Shown piece by piece: positions 1-12,200 of a stretch of 64,000 nt of DNA. The DNA comes from Temnopleurus reevesii (lineage: Eukaryota; Echinodermata; Echinoidea; Temnopleuroida; Temnopleuridae). The notes beneath the pieces are model-generated. The model worked only from the letters and a program-made list of their open reading frames with translations. It did no database searches and was not told where the DNA came from. Made by a program: the position numbers and the translations under genes. Within the stretch, counting starts at the first letter, position 1. Each line of letters starts with the position of its first letter. The stretch spans positions 42,731 through 106,730 of the forward strand of contig BQKZ01000018.1 in assembly GCA_036244855.1 (NCBI GenBank), given 5' to 3'.

Positions 1-107
1 GCAAAGTCTATTTGTGAAGCTCATATGTGGCAATAACCTACACATCCATTCACATCTATGTTCATATTTGGTAGAACAGTGCTAGAATCCACTTTTCTCA
101 TGATATC

Positions 108-296
108 ATTATAAACACGATATAAACTATTTCCGAAAAATTAAGTCGAACACAAATTCAATGCTCCTTTGTACTGCCATTGAAATCGGAACCGGCTTTT
201 CATTGTTGTGCCCGCACAGTTGAATACACGGCGTACGGATCTATTGTCTGCGTTCAACTTAATTTTTCAGAAATAATTTATATCATGTTTATAAAT
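108..296. mobile_element. MITE-like element with ~40-bp inverted ends
   Basis: Left end ATAAACACGATATAAACTAT and following TTCCGAAAAATTAAGTCGAA are mirrored at 250-296 (TTCAACTTAATTTTTCAGAA onwards to ATCATGTTTATAAAT). It sits within decayed units of the 118-bp repeat. The core carries no coding sequence. Confidence 0.75.
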
Positions 297-602
297 AAAC
301 AAACCAGGAAGATACCCTTTCCCAATCTGAGTCCTTAGTGCCCTTCAAAGGCGAGATTCAGAACCACAACAACACAATGCCTCCTATATATCTTCTTTTG
401 GATCATCCTTGAAAAAATACTCTGTAGAAGAACCTCAACAGATGGATCTCAAGTATGACTTCAATTTGATGAGAAAACTCTATTTCTGTATTGTGTAGGT
501 GGTGATAACTTACACATTTATTCACATTCATGTTCTGGAGACATATGGATATCATTTTAAATGAATAAAGTCTGACTGAAAGATCTTTGAACCGAGTCTA
601 TT

Positions 603-960
603 CCTGAAGCTTGTAGGCGGGGCTGGCTTACACATTCATTCACATTCATGTTCTAAAGACTTTCGGATATCATTTTAAATGGATAAAGTCTGACTGAAAG
701 ATCTTTGAACCAAGTCTATTCCTGAAGCTTGTAGGCGGGGCTGGCTTACACATTCATTCACATTCATGTTCTAAAGACTTTCGGATATCATTTTAAATGG
801 ATAGAGTCTGACTGAAAGATCTTTGAACCAAGTCTATTCCTGAAGCTTGTAGGCGGGGCTGGCTTACACATTCATTCACATTCATGTTCTAAAGATTTAA
901 TGGAAGAGTAGTACAAATCTGCTTGATTACAAATCTCACTTCAAATGTAAAAAGTCTTTG
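603..960. repeat. 118-bp tandem repeat (three main units, decayed outliers)
   Basis: CCTGAAGCTTGTAGGCGGGG recurs at 603, 721 and 839, a period of 118 bp, with near-identical units. Weaker relatives of the unit occur at 1-60, 480-600, 965-1030 and 1180-1230, so the array covers most of the first 1.2 kb. Confidence 0.9.
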
Positions 961-1366
961 AGCCAAGTCTATAATTCCTGAAGCGTGTAGGTGATGATGG
1001 CAAGCACATTTATTTACATTGATGTTCATAAGGTTTGGTGGATGAATTAAAAAATCTGCATGTCTCAGGATTGATTAAAAAAGAAGAACCAGGAAAACAT
1101 ATTCCGTAACATTATTGCCCTACAACTGAACCCACAGAGATAGGACAAAAATCTTTTACTTGCTGTAACCTCCTTGGGCCATGTCTATTTATGAAGCTTG
1201 TAGGCAGGATGACCAACACAATCATGTACAGATTTGCTAGAATAGTGGAATAAATGCCTATAGATTTATTGTGGAAGTTTAAGGAAAAACCAATCCTATT
1301 TCTTGAAGGATCTTCAAAACATTCTCCCTTCCCTCTCCTGCATCTCCTGCTTTTCTCCTGCCTCCC

Positions 1367-1382
1367 CCCCCCCCCCCCCCCC
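1367..1382. repeat. Poly-C tract
   Basis: Homopolymer run following a CT-rich stretch from about 1320. Confidence 0.9.
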
Positions 1383-1673
1383 ATCCAACCTATTTAAAAA
1401 AAGGATGCAATTTCAATTATACTTCTCCAGTTAAAGTCGAATTTAGCTGAAAATTTCTTTCGTAAGCTTCCAGGATATTTTGAAGAATTTCAATAGCTCA
1501 TTAAGGTATATAAAACTAAGACATCATGGTTTTTTTCTCCATCAGAATAATTCAAAACTACTAAAGAAATGATCAATTGTCAATGCCATGCATTTAGTAC
1601 AACTTGAGGCAGACTAGAGCAAACAAAACTCATGGGGGATTCACTTTTGAAAAACAACCAATCACCAAGGACA

Positions 1674-1859
1674 TTATCTGTCTTTCAGTTTCTTCTTCAT
1701 AAACATATTACGCAATCTTTCCTCTGCCCGAATAATGGCAGCTGAGTAAATTCTCTTCTTCATCAACAAATTACGCTTTTCCTCTACCTGAGGATCGGTA
1801 GCTGAGCGAATTCTTTCATCAGGATACTCAAGATACAATGTTTTCTTTCTCAGTGTCCC
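1674..1859 (-). CDS. Possible terminal coding exon (DMTF1 or separate gene)
   Basis: An open frame of 61 codons and stop follows a possible acceptor (CATGCCTGTGAG|GGG) in phase 0, matching the phase left by the exon at 6067-6233. It reads GTLRKKTLYLEYPDERIRSA and ends with a basic, amphipathic segment RAEERLRNMFMKKKLKDR. It contains an internal direct repeat (two similar stretches around LLMKKRIYSA and MFMKKKLKD). I do not recognise a family; vertebrate DMTF1 does not end this way. A TTTATT (AATAAA on this strand) lies about 400 bp downstream near 1265. Confidence 0.3.
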   Translation of the reverse strand, partial: GTLRKKTLYLEYPDERIRSATDPQVEEKRNLLMKKRIYSAAIIRAEERLRNMFMKKKLKDR

Positions 1860-2225
1860 CTCACAGGCATGCATGCAGACAGTTAGGCGAATCCCTAAAG
1901 ATAGGGTATGCAATTACCCCCAAGAACATGACAGACCAGACGTAATGCCCACACATTTTGGGGCATATTTCAGGTTGAGGAAATTAGAAATCAGATTCCA
2001 TGCTTCTCAAAAGGAGGGTGACTCAATAGTTATAGAAGCTTAAATGTGATGATATCAGCTAATGTCTATTCCCGTCAAATGATGAACTACAAGAAATGTA
2101 AACATAATCATGGATTAGGCAGCTCAGACAATCGTCATATCTCACGAATGCACCTGCAAAGGATATTCTCCTTTTATTCAACCATACTGCAGAATCATTG
2201 TCAATTCTCTACATTTCAAAATATT

Positions 2226-2748
2226 GAAATGTCACAATATCTTCCAGAAGACATGTCCTAGACAATGAATCAGTGGATGGATTCGTGGGCCCTTCATTTT
2301 CCATTAATTTCCATTTTTCAGATAGAGTGCCAAATCATCATGGATCCTTTTTTTTATAGTCCAAGGAATAGAAAAGTCACATTATTTTAAGAAAGTCATG
2401 TTCTATTGTTTTCAGCAGTCATGTTCCAGACAAATGAATCATGGGTTAAGTTTAGGTCTGTCTTTCTCATTCATTTTTCCTTATTTCCCAAACAGAGCAA
2501 GAAATTATCGTCAGTCCCTTATAATCTTAGATGTACAAATGTCACATCATTTTCAGACAGTAATGATCCAGACATGTGAATCATTGGCTAAATTAAAGTT
2601 TTTAAGTTTAAAACTACATGTATTTCTTATTTTCAAATACAGCAGAGATTTGATGTTAATCCTTCCTGGACCATGATAAATAAATGTTGAATTATTTTCA
2701 GACAGCCATGTCAATTTTAAATTAATTAATAGCTAAATTTAGGTCATT
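2226..2748. repeat. Degenerate ~150-bp tandem repeat, four units
   Basis: Related segments (GTCACATCATTTTCAGACAG-like, followed by a GAATCAT-GG-TAA motif) start near 2226, 2376, 2539 and 2687. Short + strand open frames here are products of this repeat, not genes. Confidence 0.6.
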
Positions 2749-3066
2749 ATTTAAGCATTTATTATTTTCTTAACATCAATCTAATGTGGCTCACTATAAA
2801 TTTTCACAACCGGGCATATACATTTGTATATATGTTTATTTCTAATACCAGATACTTACAAACATGTGTCAACAGCTACCCATCTCTAGTGGCCAACTAT
2901 ACAGCTTTTCCTTTTCAATAAATGTGTTTGCAAACTGTCTACCAGCCATTTTGCTGCTTTGTATTTTAAATTTCCATCAATCCATATTAACATCATTTAA
3001 CAAGAGTGGGATAAGACAGTACCAAACTAGGACCAGCTTCACATACATGAAGTGTTTCTTCTGGGC

Positions 3067-3226
3067 GGTGTTTCATCAACATACGAAAGACCTTAAGAAC
3101 GACATTACTAGCGACTGGCATCAGTTTTGTGCTGAATGATCCCGAATCTTACACGTATTACATTTGTTAAAATACCCTATATTTCTTAAAGCCGGGCATA
3201 ACTTTCAGAACAAGTTGGTGAAACAC
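3067..3226. mobile_element. MITE-like element, GGTGTTTCATCAA family, copy 1
   Basis: Inverted ends GGTGTTTCATCAAC and GTTGGTGAAACAC; shares the interior motif GGCATCAGTTTTGTGCT-AATGAT with the copy at 12402-12567. Confidence 0.75.
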
Positions 3227-4370
3227 TGCATAGGGCTAATAAAAAGAAGCACTAAATACTATCAATATTAACAATATTTAATAGAAAAGTTTTGAATTAT
3301 ATTGCTATAAAGTGGAAAAGGGCAACAACATTGAACCTATACCTAATAAGAATGAATTTGAAAATCAGCTGTTGTTTCTAGTTCTGTTTTGACGTAAAAT
3401 TTTTGATGAGGTGAAATACAGCCAATATTCTGTCTCCTCCCAACAACCTTCTATCATAAGACGTACAAAATAGTTGTTTGGTTGCACTCAAAAGCCACTT
3501 GTGAGAAAGTTTTTTTTCAATCATTCTTTTTTTTTTAATTCTAGGAATGCATTCTATATGACTATTAGAGAAGAAACAAGGGCGTGAAAAGCCAAAGAAC
3601 ATCTGAAAATGTGTTTTTAGGTTGCATTTCACTTTATCACTCTATGATTTTACTGTTACATATCTTTCAATTTGACTAAAAAGTAGGGGGAAAAGAGTTC
3701 ACATCAAGCCAGTTTCAGTGGGTCGGTCGATTGAGGAGGACTAAACAATTTATTTTCTTGGCCTAAGGATGCCATCCCATCTGTTTCCCTGTGATGACGA
3801 CACTGCTCTTTGGAAGGGCAAGGATGACACTGTATCTATCCTTCGGTCTTCGCACTGTTTGCCAACTTTGTTGCGAGGATTTGTTGTGTCTGGGCAAGGA
3901 TTGTCAATAAGCCGTCATGTGCTGACAGCGTTTGGGGTTAATCAGCGATCTTTTTTCAGTCTAAAATTCTCTCTTCCACTGTTTCTTACATGTACCTTAT
4001 GTTCCTTTTGGTTTATAGTCTGTTCTTCTGTGTCATTCATTATTTTCTGCCTGTTTCGGTATGTCTGTCTTTAACTGTATGTTTGTGAATCTGTCCATCT
4101 GTTATTGTTCCACTCTCTCCCCCTCGCTCTCTTTCAATCTCTTTCTTTCATACTTTTTTTTTCAAAGTAATATACATCTTAATTTCTGCCCCTCTACCTC
4201 TCCTCCTGCCTTACATCACCCCCTATCCCCCCCCCTTCCTGCTCATCGTACCCCTCTCCTTCATTCCATCTTTGATAATGTGTCAGTCTGTACCTTAACT
4301 CTATATAGTAATACACCTCAACTATAAAAAGAATATTATACATCCATGGGCTCTTTTTAGATTTACCTCC

Positions 4371-4964
4371 TTAAAGGGGAATTACACCCAGACAATAATG
4401 TGAGGTCAATAAATGAAGAAAAATCAGATGAACTGTGAAAATTTGAGCAAAATCGGATAATCCGTTCAAAAGTTATAAATTTTCAAAGTTATCATTTCCA
4501 CCTGTGCTGGGCATCCTTGAATTGGCATGCGTATAACTAATTAGCATAATCTGTGATGTCATACATGGAGAACTCCTCATTCACTTTGTATGTAGATTTA
4601 TTGAAAATGGATCAATATCACATTTCAAATGAGGAATCAATACCATTCTTTCTGGAATGCTTGCAGAATTGATGTGGCTGCAATATATGTAACCGAAGAA
4701 ACAACATTTTGTCTACTTTTCTGGAAAAATAGGAAAATAAGAAATATTGTGTACAAAGCAAATGGAGAGTTCTCCATGTTGGCAGCAATTTTGTGCCTGT
4801 ACATTTGCCAATTTAAGGAGCCCATGAAGGTGTAAATCAAAACTTAGAAAATTCATAACTTTTGAATGGATTATCCGATTTTGCTCAAATTTTCACAGTT
4901 TGTTCATCTTCTTTTTCTTCATTTAATGATAGCAAGTTAATTTCTGAGTGTAGTTTCCCTTTAA
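4371..4964. mobile_element. TTAA-ended MITE with ~120-bp inverted repeats
   Basis: Left TTAAAGGGGAATTACACCCA and right end TGTAGTTTCCCTTTAA are inverted; the similarity continues inward for about 120 bp (AATTTGAGCAAAATCGGATA versus TATCCGATTTTGCTCAAATT). TTAA ends suggest a piggyBac-type relative. The overlapping open frames on both strands are non-coding. Confidence 0.85.
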
Positions 4965-5870
4965 AAAAAGCCCCCGTAGTATATCTTGCAGGAGCTATTT
5001 CTAAGATTAAGAGGGATAATCCCCCATTGTCCAAATTTGTATTCTTTACACTGACATCAACAAGTTATTGTTTCAAATAATGGAATAATGGAACATTTAA
5101 ACATTTCCATGATCAACTATACTGTAATCAGATATATTCAATGAAATATACCCCTACAGCAGTAAAATCAGGAAACCAAACTGATGTCATTTGTGCAAGA
5201 TACGAGACAACTCTTCATCTTTCGCGTCCAGATATGGAAGTGTTTGTGACAGAGCTGACACAGCCAGTCCAATAATGTCCACTGCAATCACGACTAGTTC
5301 TATAATCTTGCTCTAACCCTGTCCAGTGAGCTCCCATGGGAATCTCGTTTCAGGAATTGGGGGAAATTGATGGTGGCATACTATATCAATAGCTCTTGTC
5401 AAACTCTATTTTTCCAATCTATCCGCGCCTGTATGATCATCAGAGCCCCTCATTTGATTTGGTGGGTTGGCTATTTCGAAGCTGTTTACAATCACATTTC
5501 AATTCATTGTATGTTTCTCTTCCTTACTCCACATTGTCATTTCTTCATATTGTGTATCATACCCTCCTTCCTAAGTCTGTCTTGTTCAATTTGTCTACAA
5601 TTTGTATTCCCTTCTCCTACATTATGACCTTTTGACTCTTCCTTTATGTTGACTTATTTTCAATGACCTTGAAAATAACCATGATGCATTGACCTATTTT
5701 CTTGAATACATCAAGAAATGCAAGTGCCCCCCCCCCCCCTTACAGTCAGCTATGAGACTTCAAGATTCTCATAACATTATAAATTCAACAGTCTTCATCT
5801 CTGAGATCACTTGAATACATACAAAACTTGCGAAGTCTTTTTTACAAGCTCTTGGGGGTAATTTGTAATA

Positions 5871-5874
5871 GTAT

Positions 5875-5905
<31 letters not shown>

Positions 5906-6045
5906 ACAGTGGTGGTGAGAGGAAGAAGAACAAGCAGCTAAGACAGAAGGTGAAAAGTGAAGAGGATGAAGATAAGATTATTGTTTCAGATAAAGAGGAT
6001 AGTGATGATGCTAATGATGATGATGATAATGATAATGATAATTAA
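5871..6045. repeat. TGA/GAT trinucleotide microsatellites
   Basis: About eleven perfect GAT units near 5873-5905, then a purine-rich stretch and a second imperfect GAT tract at 6003-6045, directly beyond the DMTF1 exon 13 donor. Confidence 0.9.
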
Positions 6046-6066
6046 GTAAATCTACAAGCATCTTAC

Positions 6067-6233
6067 CTGCTGTGGTAATACAGCATCCGTGCCTATAAGC
6101 TGGGCCTCGTTGCTGACTGTATGATCCTCTCCAACACTCACTTGTGATTGGCCAATGCTGCAGGTCATGTGATCATTACTGGTGTGCAAGTCATCACCAG
6201 GATGTACAATAGCTGATGCATCAGTAGATAGTT
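6067..6233 (-). CDS. DMTF1: DMTF1 coding exon 13
   Basis: 167 bp, phase 1 to 0, acceptor TTTTCAG, donor GTAAGA. Encodes (E)LSTDASAIVHPGDDLHTSND, then HMTCSIGQSQVSVGEDHTVS and NEAQLIGTDAVLPQQ. Membership rests on strand, phase and composition. Confidence 0.65.
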
Positions 6234-9200
6234 CTGAAAAGAACAACAATTACATACAAATAGGACGTACATATCATAGCCATGAAACCTTCAACTGCAA
6301 TTAAGCAACAAAAAAAGGTAAGGATTAACAAAATATGAAAAATATTTTTAAATGAGAACCCTCATGCTCAAGCAATAAACATGTAATTCAACCTGCTTTA
6401 TATAGTGGCCACCCATAGGGAACAAAGAGGAGGCTTTTTGATACAAGTGATAATGGTATTGTGCTATATTTGTCTGTGTACTTTAGGCCAAAGTGTTCAT
6501 AAATAATAATAATAATATAAATACACAATACATTACAAAGACATAACTGAACTAGTAAACAACTGTACGGTGAGATGTGTTTTTAAAGCAGCTTTGAAGT
6601 GACTGATGGACGATTGACTAGGATATTAGGTGGTAATTTATTCCAAAGGAATAAACCAGGCCCTTCAATCCATATAACAAAAAAAAAGAGGAATTACCTG
6701 AAATCTAAGAGGAAATAAGCCATGCTTACCATAGGTCTATGTCTAATATATATCATGAAAATTAGAAAACTCTTTTGAAATGGCATTGAAACTCTCTCAA
6801 ATAGTCGAAAAATTCATATTCTTCCCTCAAAAATTTATAATGGTTGGGAGGTCTGCATAAAACCCAAAAAATTAACACTGTTTCACATCTAAAATCCATA
6901 TGCTTTAGGCAATGCCTATATTTGACAAATGTATGGTACAAATAGATCTCTATTATACAAGAATTACTCTTCATTTTGAGGTAATATCAAAGCATGCCTC
7001 CTAATATTTCACCGAGAAGCCTCGACACATAGAGGTCAAGTGGAAATAGTCCTGACAAGATAAGACACAATGGATCTACCAAAATGTTCAAGATTAGCAA
7101 ATACTCTGCATGATACCAACCCAAGAAACATGAATGAAGTTCAAGGAGAGGAAATATGAATTAAAACTTGGTGATATTTGAGGAATGTATAAAAAAGGAG
7201 ATTTTTCTTTGCCTTCTGGATTCTGTAGGGTGCGAAGTGATGGTTTCCAATTAAAAATAAAACATAAATCTTTGATATATATGAATGTTGAACATTGAGA
7301 GATATTCTAAATGAGTAAATGGGTATACTAGGTAGTTAAAAAGAAGAGTAAACCCAAAATTAATAGTTTTTTAACAGAAGCAGAAAAAAACTGGTGAGTA
7401 AAACAATAAAAGTTTGAAGAAAATCAAACAAGTAATGAAAAAAGTCATGCATTTCTAAAGATTTGAAAAAATGGGCAAATCAGTGGAAATTTCCAGATAT
7501 GTTGCCAATTTGATGACATCATGGGTGCACAACTAATCAGAGTTTTCATTATAAATATCATAAATTTCATGGAGCCTTGCCCTTCTTCCAACATGACTCT
7601 CTATTACATTCATTTGGCATTGACCACGGGGCAAGAAAATGTCCACACTGCTGCACATATGAATCACATCAGACATGAATGTTTGCATGTCAAGAACAGG
7701 ATGCAGTCAAACAATACTAATGTAGCCCGCGGCACGATCTCATTTAATCTAATTGCAATTCCTGAATCATACGCATGAAAGTATCAACATTTGATTGAAC
7801 TTGAAAGAAATATGGCAGCTGCTGATCAGTCCATTATATCGACCACCTTGCATGCATTAAAGCTTTCTTAAATGATTGTCGTAAACCCCTGGAAAAAAAT
7901 TATATACACTAGATTTTATGTATAATGATCATAATAAGGCTCTTAATTAGTTCAATTAAATGCTTAATCAGCTTTACTCTAATTAGAAGTAAAATAAAGA
8001 CTTCCTGTTGAGCTAAACTCCAGACAAGAGTAGCAAGACAAAACCTTGACATGAATTGTCTCATTTTCTATTTCATGGGATTTTCCATTAAATCAAAATA
8101 TGCAAATGCCGGAATCCAGTACCATTGAAAAGGACTGTGAAAAAGTGCTGTACACCAAAATTGGGGAGGTTTTTTTTCCAAGTTAAAAGAGATACTCAAT
8201 ATTTTCAGATGTATAATGCCAGGAAAAACAAGTGTTGCAATCTGAATAAATGGTTTACAGTTGCATTCGTTTGCTTAGTCACACAAGTCTGTAATAAATA
8301 TCAAGCAATACTTAAGCAATAACCTCCTAAATTCATAGCATACCTTCCTAAATCTTTTACACATTCCCACTATTGTATCTAGACCCATAAAACCATGACA
8401 AGCTGCCCCAAGTACAGATTCAGGGGGCCAAATTCCCCATGTCCCCTAAAAGCCAAAAAAGGGGCAAAACAGAGAATAGGTAATGACTTGGGGTAGCCTC
8501 AACCCAACAGTTAACCTTGAAAACATTTGAATCCTGGATTCACAACTGCACATTCAGCATATCATCTCATTATTTCATAACATAACCAGGGGTTCCCTCA
8601 CTAGATCCAATCAGTGTTGATGGTGTTAAAAATGACTAACTTGTTGTATAATATCTGACTATTTTCCTTAGAGACCCATGTAAATATGACCTCACTATGA
8701 AAGTGCAACAGAATATTTAACAGCTCAATGCCATCGCATCCGTGATACATGCATTAAACAAAAGTGGACAAAATCTACTTTTTTCAAAATAATGAAAAAA
8801 TATCATGAAATTGATTAGAGGGGTTTCCTCATAAAACCCTAAGGATTAGTTACAAACAATAAAGTGAATGATAAGCATTGTGTGTAACCTTCATTCATAA
8901 TTTCGACCATTTATCAAAAGTACCACAGATCATATCATGATGGTGACATGGCTTTCAGAAACTACAATTATATTCTTGTTTGTGGAAAGGGGCCCAAGGA
9001 GAAATAAATTTGTGAAAAATAAGTATCTAAGGGCCAAATCTCAGCTCAGAGTTTTAACCATGAAACAACAATCTATCAAATGCACTATTTTTCCTAAAAG
9101 AACGTGAAATCTAATTTCAATTTGTAATTATTCTGAATGATGAAAAACACGAAAATTGGAAACATACACAAATGTTACAAATATACCTATCCGTGTCAGT

Positions 9201-12200
9201 GCATGAACGGACAACACTGCATATCCGTTAAAACTTGGCAATGTCAAATTGAATCTGCATCTTCTATTCTTTTATATCCTTCATAAATCATTTGTTAAAT
9301 ATTTCATCATGTTGGAAATGACGTCAATCTGAGCAATTTCTTGAACAAAGTAAAAAAAAAAATTAAATTAAAAATTGATAAAAAATACTGTGGCATTTTC
9401 CTGGAATACAACATGAAATGCAACATTCAATTAAATCAGTCACTGAAAAACATCTTGGAATAGAACAAGGGAAGTTCAGTCCACAACATAAGAAATCTGC
9501 CACTCCCACAGAAACATAACTAGTTCCTGATGATTACTTTTATCCATCACTTCCATTTAATGCGAGGGAATATGAGGAAATACAGACTAGGCCTGCACAC
9601 TCGACTCCTTTCATTCTTAACTGAGTTCTGGAAGTGGACTAATGGAAATCAGCCTTTCTCTGGTGTTCTTCCACAAGGGTAGTCATAGCTTATCACAAAT
9701 ACAGGTGTTGCTAAAAAAAATACAATCAATTGCAAGTTAAAGTTGATCGACATGCGTCAATCAAAATTATTACTTCACGAGCGTCTTGCTTGAAGCGCAG
9801 ACCTAGTGCATACAAAAATATTTGTTTCAATTTGTGACTGATTTTCAGTTGATTTGCAATCAATAAAACCTTCTAGCAACACCCCTACAGACATATAAAC
9901 ACATATTATCCAATGAAATTATTGTAATGGTACCTGAAAAGCTGGTCAAACCACAATTTGTGCAAATTAGTGCTCATAAAATTATACAGAAAATGTACAG
10001 GGTTTGTATAAAATCAAAGCAATTTGACCAAAACTACACAAATAACCTGTTATAAGATTATTCTTTCAGTGAAACACAGAAACAATCTCAAAATAGAAGG
10101 AAGCTCCATTTTTTTTCGATGTACAAACGATCTGTCAATCCCAAAGAAACATTGACAGTTCCTGCCGATGAGATTCATACATCACTTTACATTTAATGTG
10201 AGGGAATATGAGGAAATAAAAACTGGGTCTGTACACTCAACCTCTTTCATCCTATGCAGAGTTCTGGAAGTGAACTAATGATGATCAGTCTTTCTCTGGT
10301 ATCCCCTTCACAACAAGGGCAGTCATAGTTTGTCATGCAAGCTAAATCACATGCACCTGGAGAGAGGTCTATATCCTATAAGGAACAAAAGTATAACTCT
10401 GCATCACGGCGACTGTGTCATCATATCATTGCGGACTGAATTTGATGATGTTATCTTTTTCTGACGTCTCTGAGATCTTGCCATAATTATTCAAAGGTTC
10501 ACGTAATCAGTTTCAATCAGGCCTCCTAAAACCATCATAAAGCATGATGAAAAAGACCTTCAATATTTTGAATGGTAAAACAATATCTGGGTAATTTGAG
10601 AAACAAATTTCACATAATGCCTACATGTAGTTCAGGTCTAAAACCAACGATAATGAGCCTTTTTCTGGTATTCCTCCAGAGAAACAAGGGCAGTCATAGT
10701 TTGTCATGCAAGCTAAATCACATGCACATGGAGAGAGTTATATATCCTATACAGAACGGCATCACCGTGACTGTGTCATCATGTTGAGTGGGATTGGAGT
10801 TGATGATGATGTGATTTTTTCCTATAATACTGCGACAGTATTTAGGTTTTACAAGGCATTGTGCAGAAAATAGTCCAAATTACTTATTTCCTAAAAAAAA
10901 AAAAAAAAAAAAAAACACCCGAGTAAAAAGAGCATGAGATATTAGTTAGTTCCCTTGATATCTATGAGAAGAAAAAATAGGATTGATTTTATTGTCAGGT
11001 GAATACTAATTAATGCAATAAATAAATACAATAATTGTTGAAGAATATTAATTTGGGGAAAATTGAGAGGCGATTTCTATTTCTGTACAAAACTAATACT
11101 GTTTAATACTTAAAACTAGACAGATGCATTTCTTTTGCGACATTCGTTTTAAATTGCAAATCGACATTGCAACTTTAAGAAAATCTGGAAGAGAGATGGT
11201 TGGTAATATTTCCTCTCATTCAAAACAACAGTGTGCTTTCAGTGTTGGATTTCCGCAACATGCACATACATGATTTTTCAACAATTACCTCCAGATGGGG
11301 TACTTCATGAAAACATAGAATAGAGTTGATAAGAGTTTCTCTCTCTCTCATAGGTTCAATTTCTTTCTATCTGCCACACATACACCAAAACTATCCATCT
11401 TGAATTAATTTCCTCATTTCTTTTTTTTTTCTTCTTCCTTAGATAAAACACCCAAATGTCAGTATTTATAAAACGGTCACAAATCAATCAAGTATTAGAT
11501 TTGTAGGGACATTTGACACTTTGGGATGCAGAACAAAGTACGTTGACATGCAAAGGGGTGACTTTGCTCTACAGTTTATGCTTTATCCAAGGAACCATCC
11601 TCTGGGTAAAGAAAGGAGAGGAAAAGCCTACAAACCCCTGTGCTACAGCAGAATATCGTATGATTCAAAATCAATTCCATGATCCATTTAGCCACATGGC
11701 TGCATTCTTATATCTATCTATTCCATACCATTGTGCCATCTATCCCATCTCACTCTTCCTTCTCTTTTTTTTCTCATTCTATCCAATTTCACACTCTTTC
11801 AACTCTATCCCAATTGAACATTTCCAAACTATTACCCTCTTTTGTCTTTCTGTTCTCAACTTCCAATTTTAACCCTTCTTTATATATTTTTTTTATTTTG
11901 TATTCCCTACTTTGGCAATGTATCATTTCTCCCTCTATCTGCTCACCCATTCCATATTTCTCTTGATTTTTCGTTATCACCTTTTGAATTCTCCATCCTC
12001 ATTCCTGTATAAGCATTACCATCATTCGCTATGTCCACTCACTTTCTTCCCAAGCCTATCTTACTTTGCCCTTCTCTCCCTATAAAGTCAATACTAGACT
12101 TACCTGCATCTGTTTGATGTATCTCGGCACACATGTCTGTCTCATCTTGACCAAGAGAGGGCCCTGTTTGCTTTTTAGCTGTGATGATGATTTGCCTAGC

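Larger units (their letters stand above)
1860..6066. other. Non-coding stretch between candidate terminal exon and DMTF1 exon 13
   Basis: Holds the ~150-bp degenerate repeat, a GTGTTTCATCAA-type element at 3067-3226, a CT-rich stretch at 4090-4260, the TTAA-ended MITE at 4371-4964, a poly-C tract near 5730 and TGA/GAT microsatellites at 5871-5905 and 6007-6045. No further convincing DMTF1 exon was seen. Confidence 0.6.
6234..12103 (-). other. DMTF1 intron 12
   Basis: Contains a three-fold direct duplication (9478-10815), one MITE (9713-9886), a poly-A tract near 10890-10912 and a CT-rich stretch at 11750-11900. No exon-like sequence was recognised. Confidence 0.6.

Noticed and set aside
4629..4840. 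Overlapping open frames on both strands (68 and 67 codons)
   Set aside because: Inside the TTAA-ended MITE; no known protein and no splice context.
11513..11966. Plus-strand open frames of 119 and 95 codons
   Set aside because: Pyrimidine-rich intron sequence of DMTF1 rich in Ser/Phe/Leu; no family, no splice support, opposite strand.
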